Origin: Apoderus coryli
Lineage: Eukaryota; Arthropoda; Insecta; Coleoptera; Attelabidae
Direction: 5' to 3'
NCBI GenBank assembly: GCA_911728435.2
Contig: OU452216.1
Coordinates: 985,981-1,049,980 of the forward strand
Length of the DNA stretch: 64,000 nucleotides
The first letter of the stretch is position 1. Each line of letters opens with the position of its first letter. This document shows, one piece after another, positions 28,778 to 39,500 of the stretch. The notes under the pieces were generated by a model. It was not told where the DNA came from, searched no databases, and saw only the letters and a program-made list of their open reading frames with translations. Made by a program: the position numbers and the translations under genes.

Positions 28778-31700
28778 ATGGCGAATAGTTTGATAGCGTC
28801 AGTTCCTAAATTAAGTGGACGTGAAAACTACAACGAGTGGACATTCGCAGCCGAGAATTTCCTGATTCTTGATGGCCTAAAACCATGTATAGATGGAACG
28901 GAAACGGATGCCACAAAAATTGGCCAAGCCAGGGCTAAACTAATATTAACGATTGATCCTAAGCTATATATTCACATAAAAGATACATCGACAGCGGTTG
29001 ATCTATGGACAAAGCTAAAAGAAATGTTCGATGACAATGGCTTTTCCAGAAACATAAGTTTGCTTCGGTTATTAATTTCCACGAGGCTTGAAGATTGTGA
29101 TAATATGGCGGCATATATAAACCAAATTGTGGATACCGCGCAGCGTCTCCGAGGAACCGGTTTTAAAGTCGATGACGTTTGGATAGGATCTTTGTTATTG
29201 GCGGGTCTACCTGATAGATACGCGCCGATGATTATGGCAATAGAGCATTCTGGCATTGCCATAACCGCAGACTCCATAAAAACCAAGTTTTTGGACATGG
29301 TAGATGTCGCGACAGGCAGCGCTCTCGTCGGTAAGTTCCACAAGAAAAAGAAAAATGTTGGAACGAAATTTGGCAACGGTGCTACTGCCGATATCTGTCA
29401 GTCAGAACGGTCAACAGTGTCATCCACAAATGTAAAAAACATACGTTGTTATAAATGTAAACAAATGGGACATTTTCAGAATAAATGCCCCAATTCGGGT
29501 CAAAAATCAGCGTTTAGTGCGATATTTCTAAACGGGCAAAGGTTTACTACAGATCAATGGTACATTGATTCGGGTGCTAGTTTTCATTTAACCGCGAATA
29601 AACACTGGTTAAATGATGTGAAACCAAACAAGCAAAGTGACACTATTATAACAGCAGATAAGACTGAAATAGCAGTAGAATGTGCGGGTAATGTGGACAT
29701 TACTACAGTCGTAGGTAATAATTCGTTTGAAATTACTGTTAAAAACATTTTGTGCGTGCCAACACTTGCAACTAATTTGTTATCTGTTAGTCAATTAATC
29801 AAGAACGGTAACAAAGTAATATTCATGGCCGATAGTTGTAAGATTTACAATAGCTATGGACAATTAGTTGGTGTGGCTGATTTAGTGGACAATGTATATA
29901 AATTAAAAACTAAACAATATAATTTAGTGGCGGCTCCAGCAGTTTCTGGAGATATTTGGCATAGAAGATTAAGTCATTTAAACCAAAAGGATCTTCTATT
30001 AATGAAGAATGGTGCTGTTGAAGGTATGTTATGTACAAGTGACATAAACTTAGATAAATGTGTTGCGTGTAATGAAGGCAAACAAGCCAGATTACCATTT
30101 CCAAGTCAAGGTTCACGAGCAAGTGACTTACTAGAACTTGTTCATGCTGACCTGTGTGGACCTATGGAAGTACAGTCAATTGGTAAATCGAAGTATTTTC
30201 TCATTTTAAAAGATGACTTCAGCAAAATGTGTTTTGTTTACTTCTTAAAAACAAAAGATGAATCTCTTGAAAAATTTCAACAGTTTAAAAGTTTGGTTGA
30301 AAATCAAACGGAGAAGAAAATCAAGATCTTTAGAAGTGACAATGGCAAAGAATTTTGTAATAACAATTTTGAGAAGTATTTACAAAAGTTTGGTATTTTG
30401 CATCAGACGTCTACACCATATACGCCTGAACAAAATGGTTCAGCAGAACGAATGATAAGAGTTGTTGTCGAAAAAGCAAGGTGTTTACTAGCTGACGCAA
30501 ATCTCGATAAGAAATTTTGGGCTGAGGCTGTAAACACGGCTGTTTACGTTCGAAATAGAACAGTAGCTACGGGTCTTAACGGAAAAACTCCATTTGAAGT
30601 ATGGACCGGCAAGAAGCCTGATATTAGCCATCTACGAGTCTTCGGGAGTAAGGTAATAGCTCATATCCCAAAGGAAAAACGTTTAAAATGGGATAAAAAG
30701 TCTCAAGGTATGATTTTAGTTGGATATAGTGACACAGCTAAAGCATACAGACTATATGATCCCGCTATACATGAAGTAGTTATTCGACGAGATATTTGTG
30801 TTTTTGAACAAGAAAAAGAAGTAATAATTTCTTTAAACCCGTCTTGTGATACAAGTGAAACACAAATTGAGGAAGATATTGCTTCAGTGGGGGAAGACGT
30901 GCCTGATTTATCAGAAACCACTAGTACTATCAAAGATGATAGCAACGATGATGAATATGTACCTGAAGATGAAAGTGACTCATCTAGCAGTATGGTAGAA
31001 GAAGACAGCATGATGGCAGACACTGTCAGACGTAGTGAAAGACGACCGAAAACAACTCAACATGACGACTATGTATATATGTGTGGACAAAGCGTACATT
31101 CTGAAGATGATCCGTCCAGCGTGGAAGAGGCGATGTCCCGACCGGATGCGGATATGTGGCGCAGAGCAATGTCTGAAGAATTGCAAGCCTTCGACGAAAA
31201 CAACGCATGGGAAGTTGTGGATAAACCCAGTGGTGCTACGATTGTATCTAACAAGTGGGTGTTTAAAAAGAAGTGCGATACAAATGGTGAAGTGAAATAT
31301 CGTGCGCGCTTAGTGGCTAAGGGGTTTACTCAAAAACAAGGTATAGATTATGACGAAACCTTCTCTCCTGTGGTAAGACACTCTACTTTAAGATTATTAT
31401 TGGCTCTCTCAGTAAAATATAAATTAGATATTGTACATTTAGATGTGAAAACTGCCTTTTTAAATGGTATTTTGAAAGAAAAAGTTTTTATGTTTCACCC
31501 TATAGGTTTAGATTGTAATGATAAAAACAAAGTTTTATTTTTAAAAAAGGCTATATATGGATTAAAACAGTCTTCCAGGGCATGGAATGAAAGAGTTTTC
31601 GATGTTTTAATTAACCTAGGATATATTCAATCTGAATTTGAACCATGTTTGTTTATTAAACGAGATAAAAATCATATGACCCTCGTAACATTATACGTTG

Positions 31701-32632
31701 ATGATTTTTTTGTTTTTTCGAACAGTACAAATGAAATGAATTTTATTAAGCAAGAGCTTAGTTCAAAATTTAAGATAAAAGATTTAGGAAGAGTTAAGAA
31801 TATATTAGGCATGAAAATTAATTTTGAAAAAGATTATATAACAGTTAGTCAAGAACATTATATTGATCAGTTATTACAAACATTTAATATGTTAGATTGT
31901 AAGCCTATCAAGACCCCAATAGAAACTAAGTTAGATTTTCTTTATGAAAAAGGGGGTAAACAAGTTAATGTTCCATATCAAAAGTTAATCGGTAGTCTTA
32001 TGTATTTGTCGGTACTTACTAGGCCTGATATATCATTTAGTGTTAGTGTGTTAAGCCAGTTCAACAATTGCTACAGTGAGGTTCACTGGCAATGTGCTAA
32101 ACGTATACTACGTTATTTAAAAGCTACTAAAAATTATTGCTTAAAATTTTTTGAAACAGGTACAGAATTACAAGGTTTTGTTGATGCTGATTGGGCAAAT
32201 GATTTAAAAGACAGAAAGTCGTACACTGGCTGTGTTTTTAAACTTTGTGGTTCCGCTATCTCTTGGTCTAGTGTAAAACAAAAGACAATTGCTTTATCAA
32301 GCACAGAAGCCGAATATATGGCAATCTCTGAGGCTTCAAAAGAGGCTATATATTTAAGAAATTTATTTATTGAATTAATTAACAGTTCATTTTGTGTTAC
32401 CTTGTTTAACGATAACCAAAGTGCTTTGAATTTGTCTAATAATCCAGTACATCATAATAGAACCAAGCATATTGATGTACGACATCGTTTTATAAGAGAA
32501 TGTATTAATAAAAAGATTGTTAGAGTAGAATATTTAGAGACAGATTTAATGCCAGCGGATGTATTAACTAAGGGTTTATGTGCGAAAAAACATTATTGTT
32601 TATTAGAATATATAGGTGTTACACAAAAATAA
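28778..32632 (+). CDS. Copia gag-pol polyprotein
   Basis: One uninterrupted frame of 1284 codons from the ATG at 28778 (MANSLIASVPKLSGRENYNE). The frame is open 10 codons further upstream but has no ATG there. The UBN2/gag region is followed by a CCHC knuckle CYKCKQMGHFQNKC (about 224-238). The protease has WYIDSGAS (about 259-266). Integrase carries HHCC (IWHRRLSH..CVACNEGKQ, about 392-435) and DDE residues in DLCGPM, FRSDNGKEF (about 519) and TPEQNGSAER. RT runs from NKWVFKKK (about 824) through DETFSPVVRHSTLR and DVKTAFLNG to the catalytic LYVDDFFV (about 971-978). RNase H follows with DADWAND (about 1134) and LSSTEAEYMA (about 1174). All catalytic boxes look intact, so this copy may be autonomous. 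Confidence 0.96.
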   Translation: MANSLIASVPKLSGRENYNEWTFAAENFLILDGLKPCIDGTETDATKIGQARAKLILTIDPKLYIHIKDTSTAVDLWTKLKEMFDDNGFSRNISLLRLLISTRLEDCDNMAAYINQIVDTAQRLRGTGFKVDDVWIGSLLLAGLPDRYAPMIMAIEHSGIAITADSIKTKFLDMVDVATGSALVGKFHKKKKNVGTKFGNGATADICQSERSTVSSTNVKNIRCYKCKQMGHFQNKCPNSGQKSAFSAIFLNGQRFTTDQWYIDSGASFHLTANKHWLNDVKPNKQSDTIITADKTEIAVECAGNVDITTVVGNNSFEITVKNILCVPTLATNLLSVSQLIKNGNKVIFMADSCKIYNSYGQLVGVADLVDNVYKLKTKQYNLVAAPAVSGDIWHRRLSHLNQKDLLLMKNGAVEGMLCTSDINLDKCVACNEGKQARLPFPSQGSRASDLLELVHADLCGPMEVQSIGKSKYFLILKDDFSKMCFVYFLKTKDESLEKFQQFKSLVENQTEKKIKIFRSDNGKEFCNNNFEKYLQKFGILHQTSTPYTPEQNGSAERMIRVVVEKARCLLADANLDKKFWAEAVNTAVYVRNRTVATGLNGKTPFEVWTGKKPDISHLRVFGSKVIAHIPKEKRLKWDKKSQGMILVGYSDTAKAYRLYDPAIHEVVIRRDICVFEQEKEVIISLNPSCDTSETQIEEDIASVGEDVPDLSETTSTIKDDSNDDEYVPEDESDSSSSMVEEDSMMADTVRRSERRPKTTQHDDYVYMCGQSVHSEDDPSSVEEAMSRPDADMWRRAMSEELQAFDENNAWEVVDKPSGATIVSNKWVFKKKCDTNGEVKYRARLVAKGFTQKQGIDYDETFSPVVRHSTLRLLLALSVKYKLDIVHLDVKTAFLNGILKEKVFMFHPIGLDCNDKNKVLFLKKAIYGLKQSSRAWNERVFDVLINLGYIQSEFEPCLFIKRDKNHMTLVTLYVDDFFVFSNSTNEMNFIKQELSSKFKIKDLGRVKNILGMKINFEKDYITVSQEHYIDQLLQTFNMLDCKPIKTPIETKLDFLYEKGGKQVNVPYQKLIGSLMYLSVLTRPDISFSVSVLSQFNNCYSEVHWQCAKRILRYLKATKNYCLKFFETGTELQGFVDADWANDLKDRKSYTGCVFKLCGSAISWSSVKQKTIALSSTEAEYMAISEASKEAIYLRNLFIELINSSFCVTLFNDNQSALNLSNNPVHHNRTKHIDVRHRFIRECINKKIVRVEYLETDLMPADVLTKGLCAKKHYCLLEYIGVTQK

Positions 32633-32640
32633 TGTTTTGA

Positions 32641-32649
32641 TAGTGGGGG
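32641..32649 (+). promoter_or_regulatory. Copia polypurine tract
   Basis: TAGTGGGGG directly abuts the 3' LTR. It is the expected place for plus-strand priming, although the tract is short. Confidence 0.55.
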
Positions 32650-32862
32650 TGTTGTTATGATCAAACCATTATTTAAAATTCCCGCCATACTATCCTGTTT
32701 CATTATGTGTGGCAACACTGTAATATTAGTTTTGTATTTCATTGAATAAAGTTTAGTTTGTGCAGATTACTCAAGATGAAAACATCGTGTTTCTTTTATT
32801 TGAACCCTTTAATTTTCTTGTGCTTATTACATTAACTACTACTCTGCCAGTTAACTTTAATA
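32650..32862 (+). repeat. Copia 3' LTR
   Basis: 213 bp. Differences from the 5' LTR are C for T in ATTCCCGCC, A for T in TTTCATTG, C for T in TGTGCAG and T for C in TTAACTAC. Confidence 0.93.
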
Positions 32863-33463
32863 AGAATTATGAGCACTATTCAAAAATATAATAAAATACA
32901 GGGTGTTCTATTTGAAATTTCAAAGTTGGTATCAGCTACGTATAGAAGTGGCAACACCGCATCACTATCACAATTTATCACTAAAAGAGAGTTCACTTGT
33001 TATAATATTATCGCAAACAAATGAAAGATATTATTATGAACATTAATGTGCCTTGCATTGCGGAAAATAATAATAACAATAAGAATATAATAAGTAACAA
33101 AAAAACAATAATAGAAACAAATTAAAGGGTGGACGCGGCACAAATAATTTAGTAAATAAAAATCATTTGTAATAAATTCAATATTAAAAAAGCAGTATGG
33201 TGCAAACTGGCCATGTTCCTTATTTCCACAGAGAGGCGCTGGCGTGGCGTGGTAGCTAAGTTCACAGCAGTCAGTAGTTGTGAGGTGATAATAATTATTA
33301 AGGGTGAGCCTTCTTTCGGGAATTTCTCAGAGCAGTCTCAAGCACAGTAAATAAGTAAACACAAACACTAAACACTCGTAATTTGTAATAGAAATAATCA
33401 GCATCAGCTGATAGTGACTGGTTAAAAAATTTGAATTGTTCAATCGAATCAGAATAATTAATT
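32863..33463. other. Region upstream of the split gene
   Basis: It probably contains the promoter and 5' UTR of the gene starting at 33464, but no TATA box or initiator can be assigned. AAAATACAGGGTGTTCTATT at 32892-32911 resembles the terminal word of local TA-flanked repeats. Confidence 0.4.
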
Positions 33464-33551
33464 ATGGATTCAATCAACTGCATAAAAAATATAACCGACA
33501 AAATTAATGCACGAAACAGAAGTCTCGTCGAACAAACGGGAAAAATTCAAG
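33464..33551 (+). CDS. Split gene exon 1 (start codon)
   Basis: ATG at 33464 (MDSINCIKNITDKINARNRS) in an A/T-rich leader. The donor CAAG|GTAGGT is strong, and the exon ends in phase 1. Confidence 0.7.
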
Positions 33552-36500
33552 GTAGGTTTGAATAATAATACTTATATGCAAGTACCTAGGTTTATATATT
33601 TTGTGTTGCTGTAAAATAGACTATTATACAACGCCATTCTACCAAAGCGTATGTTGTGGGAACGTAAGGTAGGAGGTAGGTAGGTAGGTAGGTGTATCTT
33701 TAAGAATTTATTGCGACTTAAATTAGGTGGTGTATCTGTATAGTGGTGGATAGTAATAATAACATAATAAATGTAACACTCGACATGATACCCATCATAG
33801 TAGAAGCAAAGACAAAATATGTATTTATCTTTGGTAGAAGTAAGGTAAACATTCACATAGTTACATATCATACCATGGTACCTACATTATTATATATTCC
33901 GCATAATATGTTATTAATTGTTCATCGAATTGTGATGTTAGTTTTCCAACATCTTTGACATTATTTTCGTTGTGGATGTAGGAAAGTTCTAAAGTATATT
34001 TTCTGTTTTAAATTGTATTTAAGGTCTGGTATATACCTACTACATACGCATAAACATAATAATTATTATATTCATAATTACTAGTATATTCTTTAAGAAG
34101 TATATAACGAGGACTATTATCCATAAAAATTAAAATTACATGAGCCGCAGAAATTAAATAATTATAATTTTTTTGGGGACGGACTAGCCCGAATAACTTT
34201 AGGTGTCCCGTTAGGGAATTTGGCGCTCCTATTACTTGAAAATACCTACCATACATTTCTAGCGATTGATTTATGTGCCCATTAACACCAAGATTTTTTT
34301 GTTTAATGCTTGAAAACATATTAAAGCTGGAAAAATATCCTAAATTTTTTTTTTGAGTCATATACCGGGTTTCGATCGATTACGGAGAAACTACCCTGTG
34401 GAACAATCTGAAAATCTGGTGTATTACTTAGGTCGACGGCGCCAATTCGGCTAAAATGTTTCCAATAATCTAGTACTTTCGGTTATACCAGAAGTTGGTG
34501 TCAACTTCCTTATCTTAAATAGGATCCTAAATAAATTATATATTTTTTTAGATTCTACTTGTAATTCTAAAGATAGTTCATGTGCAGTTTTCGAAATATT
34601 TGAAATTTTATGTCAAACATCACGTTTGCGGATTAAAGAATAATTACAATTTTTTATTATATGGATGCTTTTATAGTTTAATTTAAATTAAATAGTTTAA
34701 TTTAAATTAAAAACATATTTCCTATATAAACTTATTGGAAATATGGAATAATTTTATAGTTGTGATATAAAATAACCTAAAAACTGTCACATAGCAGAAT
34801 TGGTTCACATAGGTATTCGCAAATAGTGTAAAAAGGGGTCAAAAATGAAAAAAAAAAATATTTCTAAAACTAAAAATTGGCTAAGTAATTATATATAGTT
34901 TTGATATAGGATAACCTACAAAATGCAGCATAAAGAAAATACTTGTTCACATAGGCGTTCATAAATAGTAGAAAATAATCAAAAAATTAGACTGTAAAAA
35001 TCTTTTTTTTTATGTAGTTGATTTGGTATTCAAAATGCACGCCAAAAAATATATGTCCCATAGGCGCCCGTCAAAAAAAAAAAAAGAAATAGTTGCTTCT
35101 ACAATAAATAACATATTTTATTTGGAAATATATAGCTTGTCACCAAGAGCATTACCGAAAAGGTAACTGACATAAATATTACTTTTACACTTTTTCTTAG
35201 CAATTTATATTGACTTCAAAATAAATTTTTAAGAAATTTTATTTTTATTGCTATATAAACCTCTGTTAAAGTGTTCTCTCTATGATCCAAAAAGAATTTT
35301 TCAAATCGATTAAGAAATAAGTGCACAATCATGAATACCTTATACCTATATTTGGAGTCTGATCAAACAGCCTTAAATATTGAGAGCTATTCGTCTCTCG
35401 AAGGGAACAGTTTATTTCTACTATCAATAAAATATCTATACGCATCTAACAAAAATAAAATCACATTCAAAATACCCTGTAGAATGTTGTATTTAAGAGA
35501 TATTAGTTTGTTCAATTGCAGCCATGTGACAGTTGTAGATAAAAGTATAACCAAATAAAAATTCATTTAGTAAATTTCTAGGACCCAAATTAAATTGACG
35601 ATCGTGTACGTGTTTTGTATTAGAATTAGATACGAGGTCTGTTCAAAAAGTACCCGGAATTCTCATTTTTCTAAAAAAATATTTATTTATTCGTCTACAT
35701 CTATATGGTCCCCTTCAAAGTAATCCCCCCTAGATATAATACACTTATGCCAGCGTTTTTTTCAGTCTTCGAAACACCCTTGATAGTCACTTTTTGTAAT
35801 GCTCTGTAGCACTCTCAGCGATTCTGCCTTTATCTCTTCAATCGATGAAAAACGCTGTCCTTTCATGGGTCTCTTCAACTTTGGGAACAGGAAAAAATCA
35901 CACGGAGCGATATCTGGTGAATAAGGAGGTTGGGGCATGATTAAAGTCTTGTTTTTAGCCAAAAAATCACGAATAAGCAACGATGAATGAGCAGGTGCGT
36001 TATCGTGGTGCAAAACCCATGAATTGTTTTTCCATAAATCGGGGCGTTTTTTTCGAATTGCTTCACGCAAACGTCGCATTACTTCAAGGTAATACTCCTT
36101 ATTGACGGTTTGACCTTTTGGCAATAATTCTTTATGCACTATGCCATTATAATCGAAGAAAACAGTAAGCAAAACCTTGACATTTGATCGAACTTGACGT
36201 GCTTTTTTCACTCTTGGTGACGTTGAGTGCTTCCACGTGGACGATTGTGCTTTTGTTTCGACATCATAACCGTACACCCATGTTTCATCACCAGTTATGA
36301 CCCTTTCAAGTAAATTTGGATCGTCGTTGACGTCGTTTAACAGCTCCTGAGCGATGGTAATGCGTTTGTTTTTTTGATCAAAATTCAGCAGTTTTGGAAC
36401 GAATTTTGCTGCCACTCGTTTCATGCCCAAAACCTTTGAAAAAATATGATGGCATGAGCCAACTGATATGCTAACTTCATCAGCAACTTCTCTAATTGTG

Positions 36501-39500
36501 ATTCGGCGATCATCCATAATCATTTTTTCCACTTTTCCCACATTTTCATCGATTATTGACGTGCTGGGTCGACCGGAGCGTTCGTCGTCTTCAACGTCTT
36601 CGCGGCCATCTTGGAAACGCTTATACCACTCGTAAACACTTGTTTTTTTCATAGCAGACTCACCGTAGGCTCTCTGTAACATTTCGCACACTTGGTTACA
36701 CTTTATTTTATTTTTCACGCAAAATTTAATACAAATTCTTTGACTCTTCAATTCTTCCATTGTTTAAACCAACAAAAATCGCCGAGCTCAAAAAAACACG
36801 TCTACACCAGCCGCTACAAGACAGAATGTAAACAATGAATACAGCTGAAAATTTCACCATACATTAGGGACATGTGTACCAACACAATAAAAAAAAAATT
36901 GACCACCGGACTCTCCAGACGCGCGCAATTCAAAAATTCCGGGAACTTTTTGAACAGACCTCGTATACAGGGTGGTAATGAATCACCCCTAGAGAAAATT
37001 AATGTATAAGTAGTTTCCAGAATTTCTTCATGGTCGTGCATCAGTGAGTGATAAATCATCAATTAATTAATGATAATTTTAAAAAATAGTCCATACTGTG
37101 AAGTTAATTAATAGAAATTTATAATCAGTATCCAAACAATTTTCGGAACTTAAACCAGCTTCATCATCAGTTGCAAAAAGAGAAACTTATAAATTTAATG
37201 TTCCAGAAATTTCCATTGAGGTCACCTCTATTTAAATAAAATCAAAAACTAACATTATTATGTTATTCAATTTTTCTTTTTATACAGGGTGTCCGGAAAT
37301 GACGTGTGCAACGGATTAGCACAAATTCTTTGGCCGAAAATATGATGATTTAGGTCAACTTATCTATATACAAAATTGCGTGGTTTGGGCACTAGAGGGC
37401 TTTAAATGTGAATATTTTTTTTACGTTTTTTCAAATAATTCGAAAAATATTTGATAGATTTAATCACAGATTTAGAAACTTTTCTAGATCTGTGGATTTA
37501 ATTCATTTTTTAGATACACGTTTGCACCAATAAACTACAGTTATTTATTGAAGAAACTCCAATTTCTAGAATTACAGGGTGTTTCAAAGCTTATAGTCAC
37601 AATAACTTATCTACCCATATTTTTTGTAACCCTCGTATAATCAATACCAGTTTTTTTCTGTGAATAGTTCATTTTATTCAGAAACTGTTTACTCTCTGAC
37701 AAAATTTTAGTTTGTCAAACAGTTTACAGGTAACAAAATATTTTCTAAATCCCTACATGCCTGAATCAATACTTAATAATTATTGTAACTTAGCACAAAG
37801 TATTTATTAAAAGATGGTTATGAGTACTTTGACAAATACAAAAAGATGATATTATTGTAATTTCATTTAACCTGATTTGCGTTTAGAATTTCGTCTTTTT
37901 CTTCAGGCTTGCAGCGATTTAGAAAATATTTTTTTCTAGGACTGTCTTTAAATGCCTTTATTATATGTTCAATCATGATTTGAAAATGTAGTACATTGTA
38001 ATGCTGTTTATCATTTACCCGTGCGTAATAATATTTCCCACTAGTTACCTAGCAACTAGTGGGAAATATTATTACGCACGGATAAAATTTCCTGGTAATG
38101 AAAAAAGTAGCGGCGGGCATGAAAAATCACCATAGCAACGTCGAAAATACAAACACCAAATTGACAATTAATAATAATTATAATTAAGTATTTCGCTAAT
38201 TTCAAAACACATAAACACTGATAGTGAATATAGTTTAACACCACCTAGTCAATTTAATACTTCTAATTTATCGTATTTAGGCTTATACGCTAACAAGGGT
38301 AAGTTTCGAAAAACAAATATTTTCCTAAAAATTATGTTAAATTTATTCAAAAGCATTAAAACAGTCGTAGAAAAAGTATAGTGTGAAACTCACATGAAAT
38401 TACCATGTCCTACTCGTATGATTTGCAGCACTCGTCTGCGGCTCATGCTGCAAACGATCATACTCGTAGGAAATATATGTCATTTCATGTTCGTTGCACA
38501 ATATACTATTTTATCTCTAAACTGTTTGACAAACTAAAATTTTGTAAGAAAGTAAATAGTTTCTAAATAAAATGAACTATTCACAGAAAAAAACTGGTAT
38601 TGATTATACGAAAGTTACAAAAAACTATGGGTAGATAAGTTATTGTGACTAAGCTTTTAAACACCTTGTAAGTTTCGTCAATAAAAAACTGTAGTTTATT
38701 GGTGCAAACGTGTATCTAAAAATGAATTAAATCTATCAAATATTTTTCGATTTGTTTGAGAAAACGTACAAAAAATATTCACTTTTAAAGCCCTCTAGTG
38801 CCCAAACCACGCAATTTTGTATATATCTAAGTTGACCAAAATCATAATATTTTCGACCAAGGAATGTTGTACACGTCATTTCCGTACATCCTGTATATCA
38901 TGATGGTTAATCGATTTTTATTAAATCAATTTATTATTGTCTGATCACTTAATTTATGGCATTGGACACAATTTTATTCATGTTGACTCCATAATGAATG
39001 CTGACGACTTTAAAATTAGTAAAATACTATCTTGAGTCTTAGATTGTGTTAAACGCCCTCTTAAATCTTATTTTACTCCTGCTATATCAATCGACTTAGT
39101 CCCAATATTAAGTAGAATGTCGAAGGAGAAAGTCTTGTCAAAGCTTAGCGATAAAAATATCACATTTGGGAATCATATAGAAAATGTGGTCCAGAAGGCA
39201 TGTAGAAATGTTAGGCTTTATTTATAGAAATGCTGAAAGCGTCAAGACTGAAACATGTTTAAAAGATCTATACATATTACGGGATATAATAAAATAATGT
39301 ATTTACATATTTCTAGGTTTGAAAAGTTCCTGTAAATGGCTGGAGAGCGAAATTAGTCGAAATAAGTTGGATAATTTACGAACCGATCAAACCATCGAAT
39401 TCATTGAGAAGCAACTGCACAACATTAAACCTTGTATACAAGTGTATGTATTAATTATAAGATTAGTAGGTACTATAATATTTATATAGGCTGTCCGGTG

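Larger units (their letters stand above)
28465..32862 (+). mobile_element. Complete Copia-type LTR retrotransposon
   Basis: 4398 bp with 213-bp LTRs at both ends, a primer binding site, an intact single polyprotein frame and a purine-rich tract before the 3' LTR. The LTRs differ at four positions (about 1.9%), so the insertion is recent. No clear 5-bp target duplication is seen: the flanks are AAAAC on the left and AGAAT on the right. This may reflect local change or an exact boundary shifted by a base or two. The element lies 600 bp upstream of the split host gene, on the same strand. Confidence 0.95.

Noticed and set aside
28972..31295. Several antisense and shifted frames inside the Copia polyprotein
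   Set aside because: They are shadows of an intact, motif-rich gene on the plus strand.
35331..35558. 75-codon plus-strand frame in intron 1
   Set aside because: No family motif, atypical composition and no splice support.
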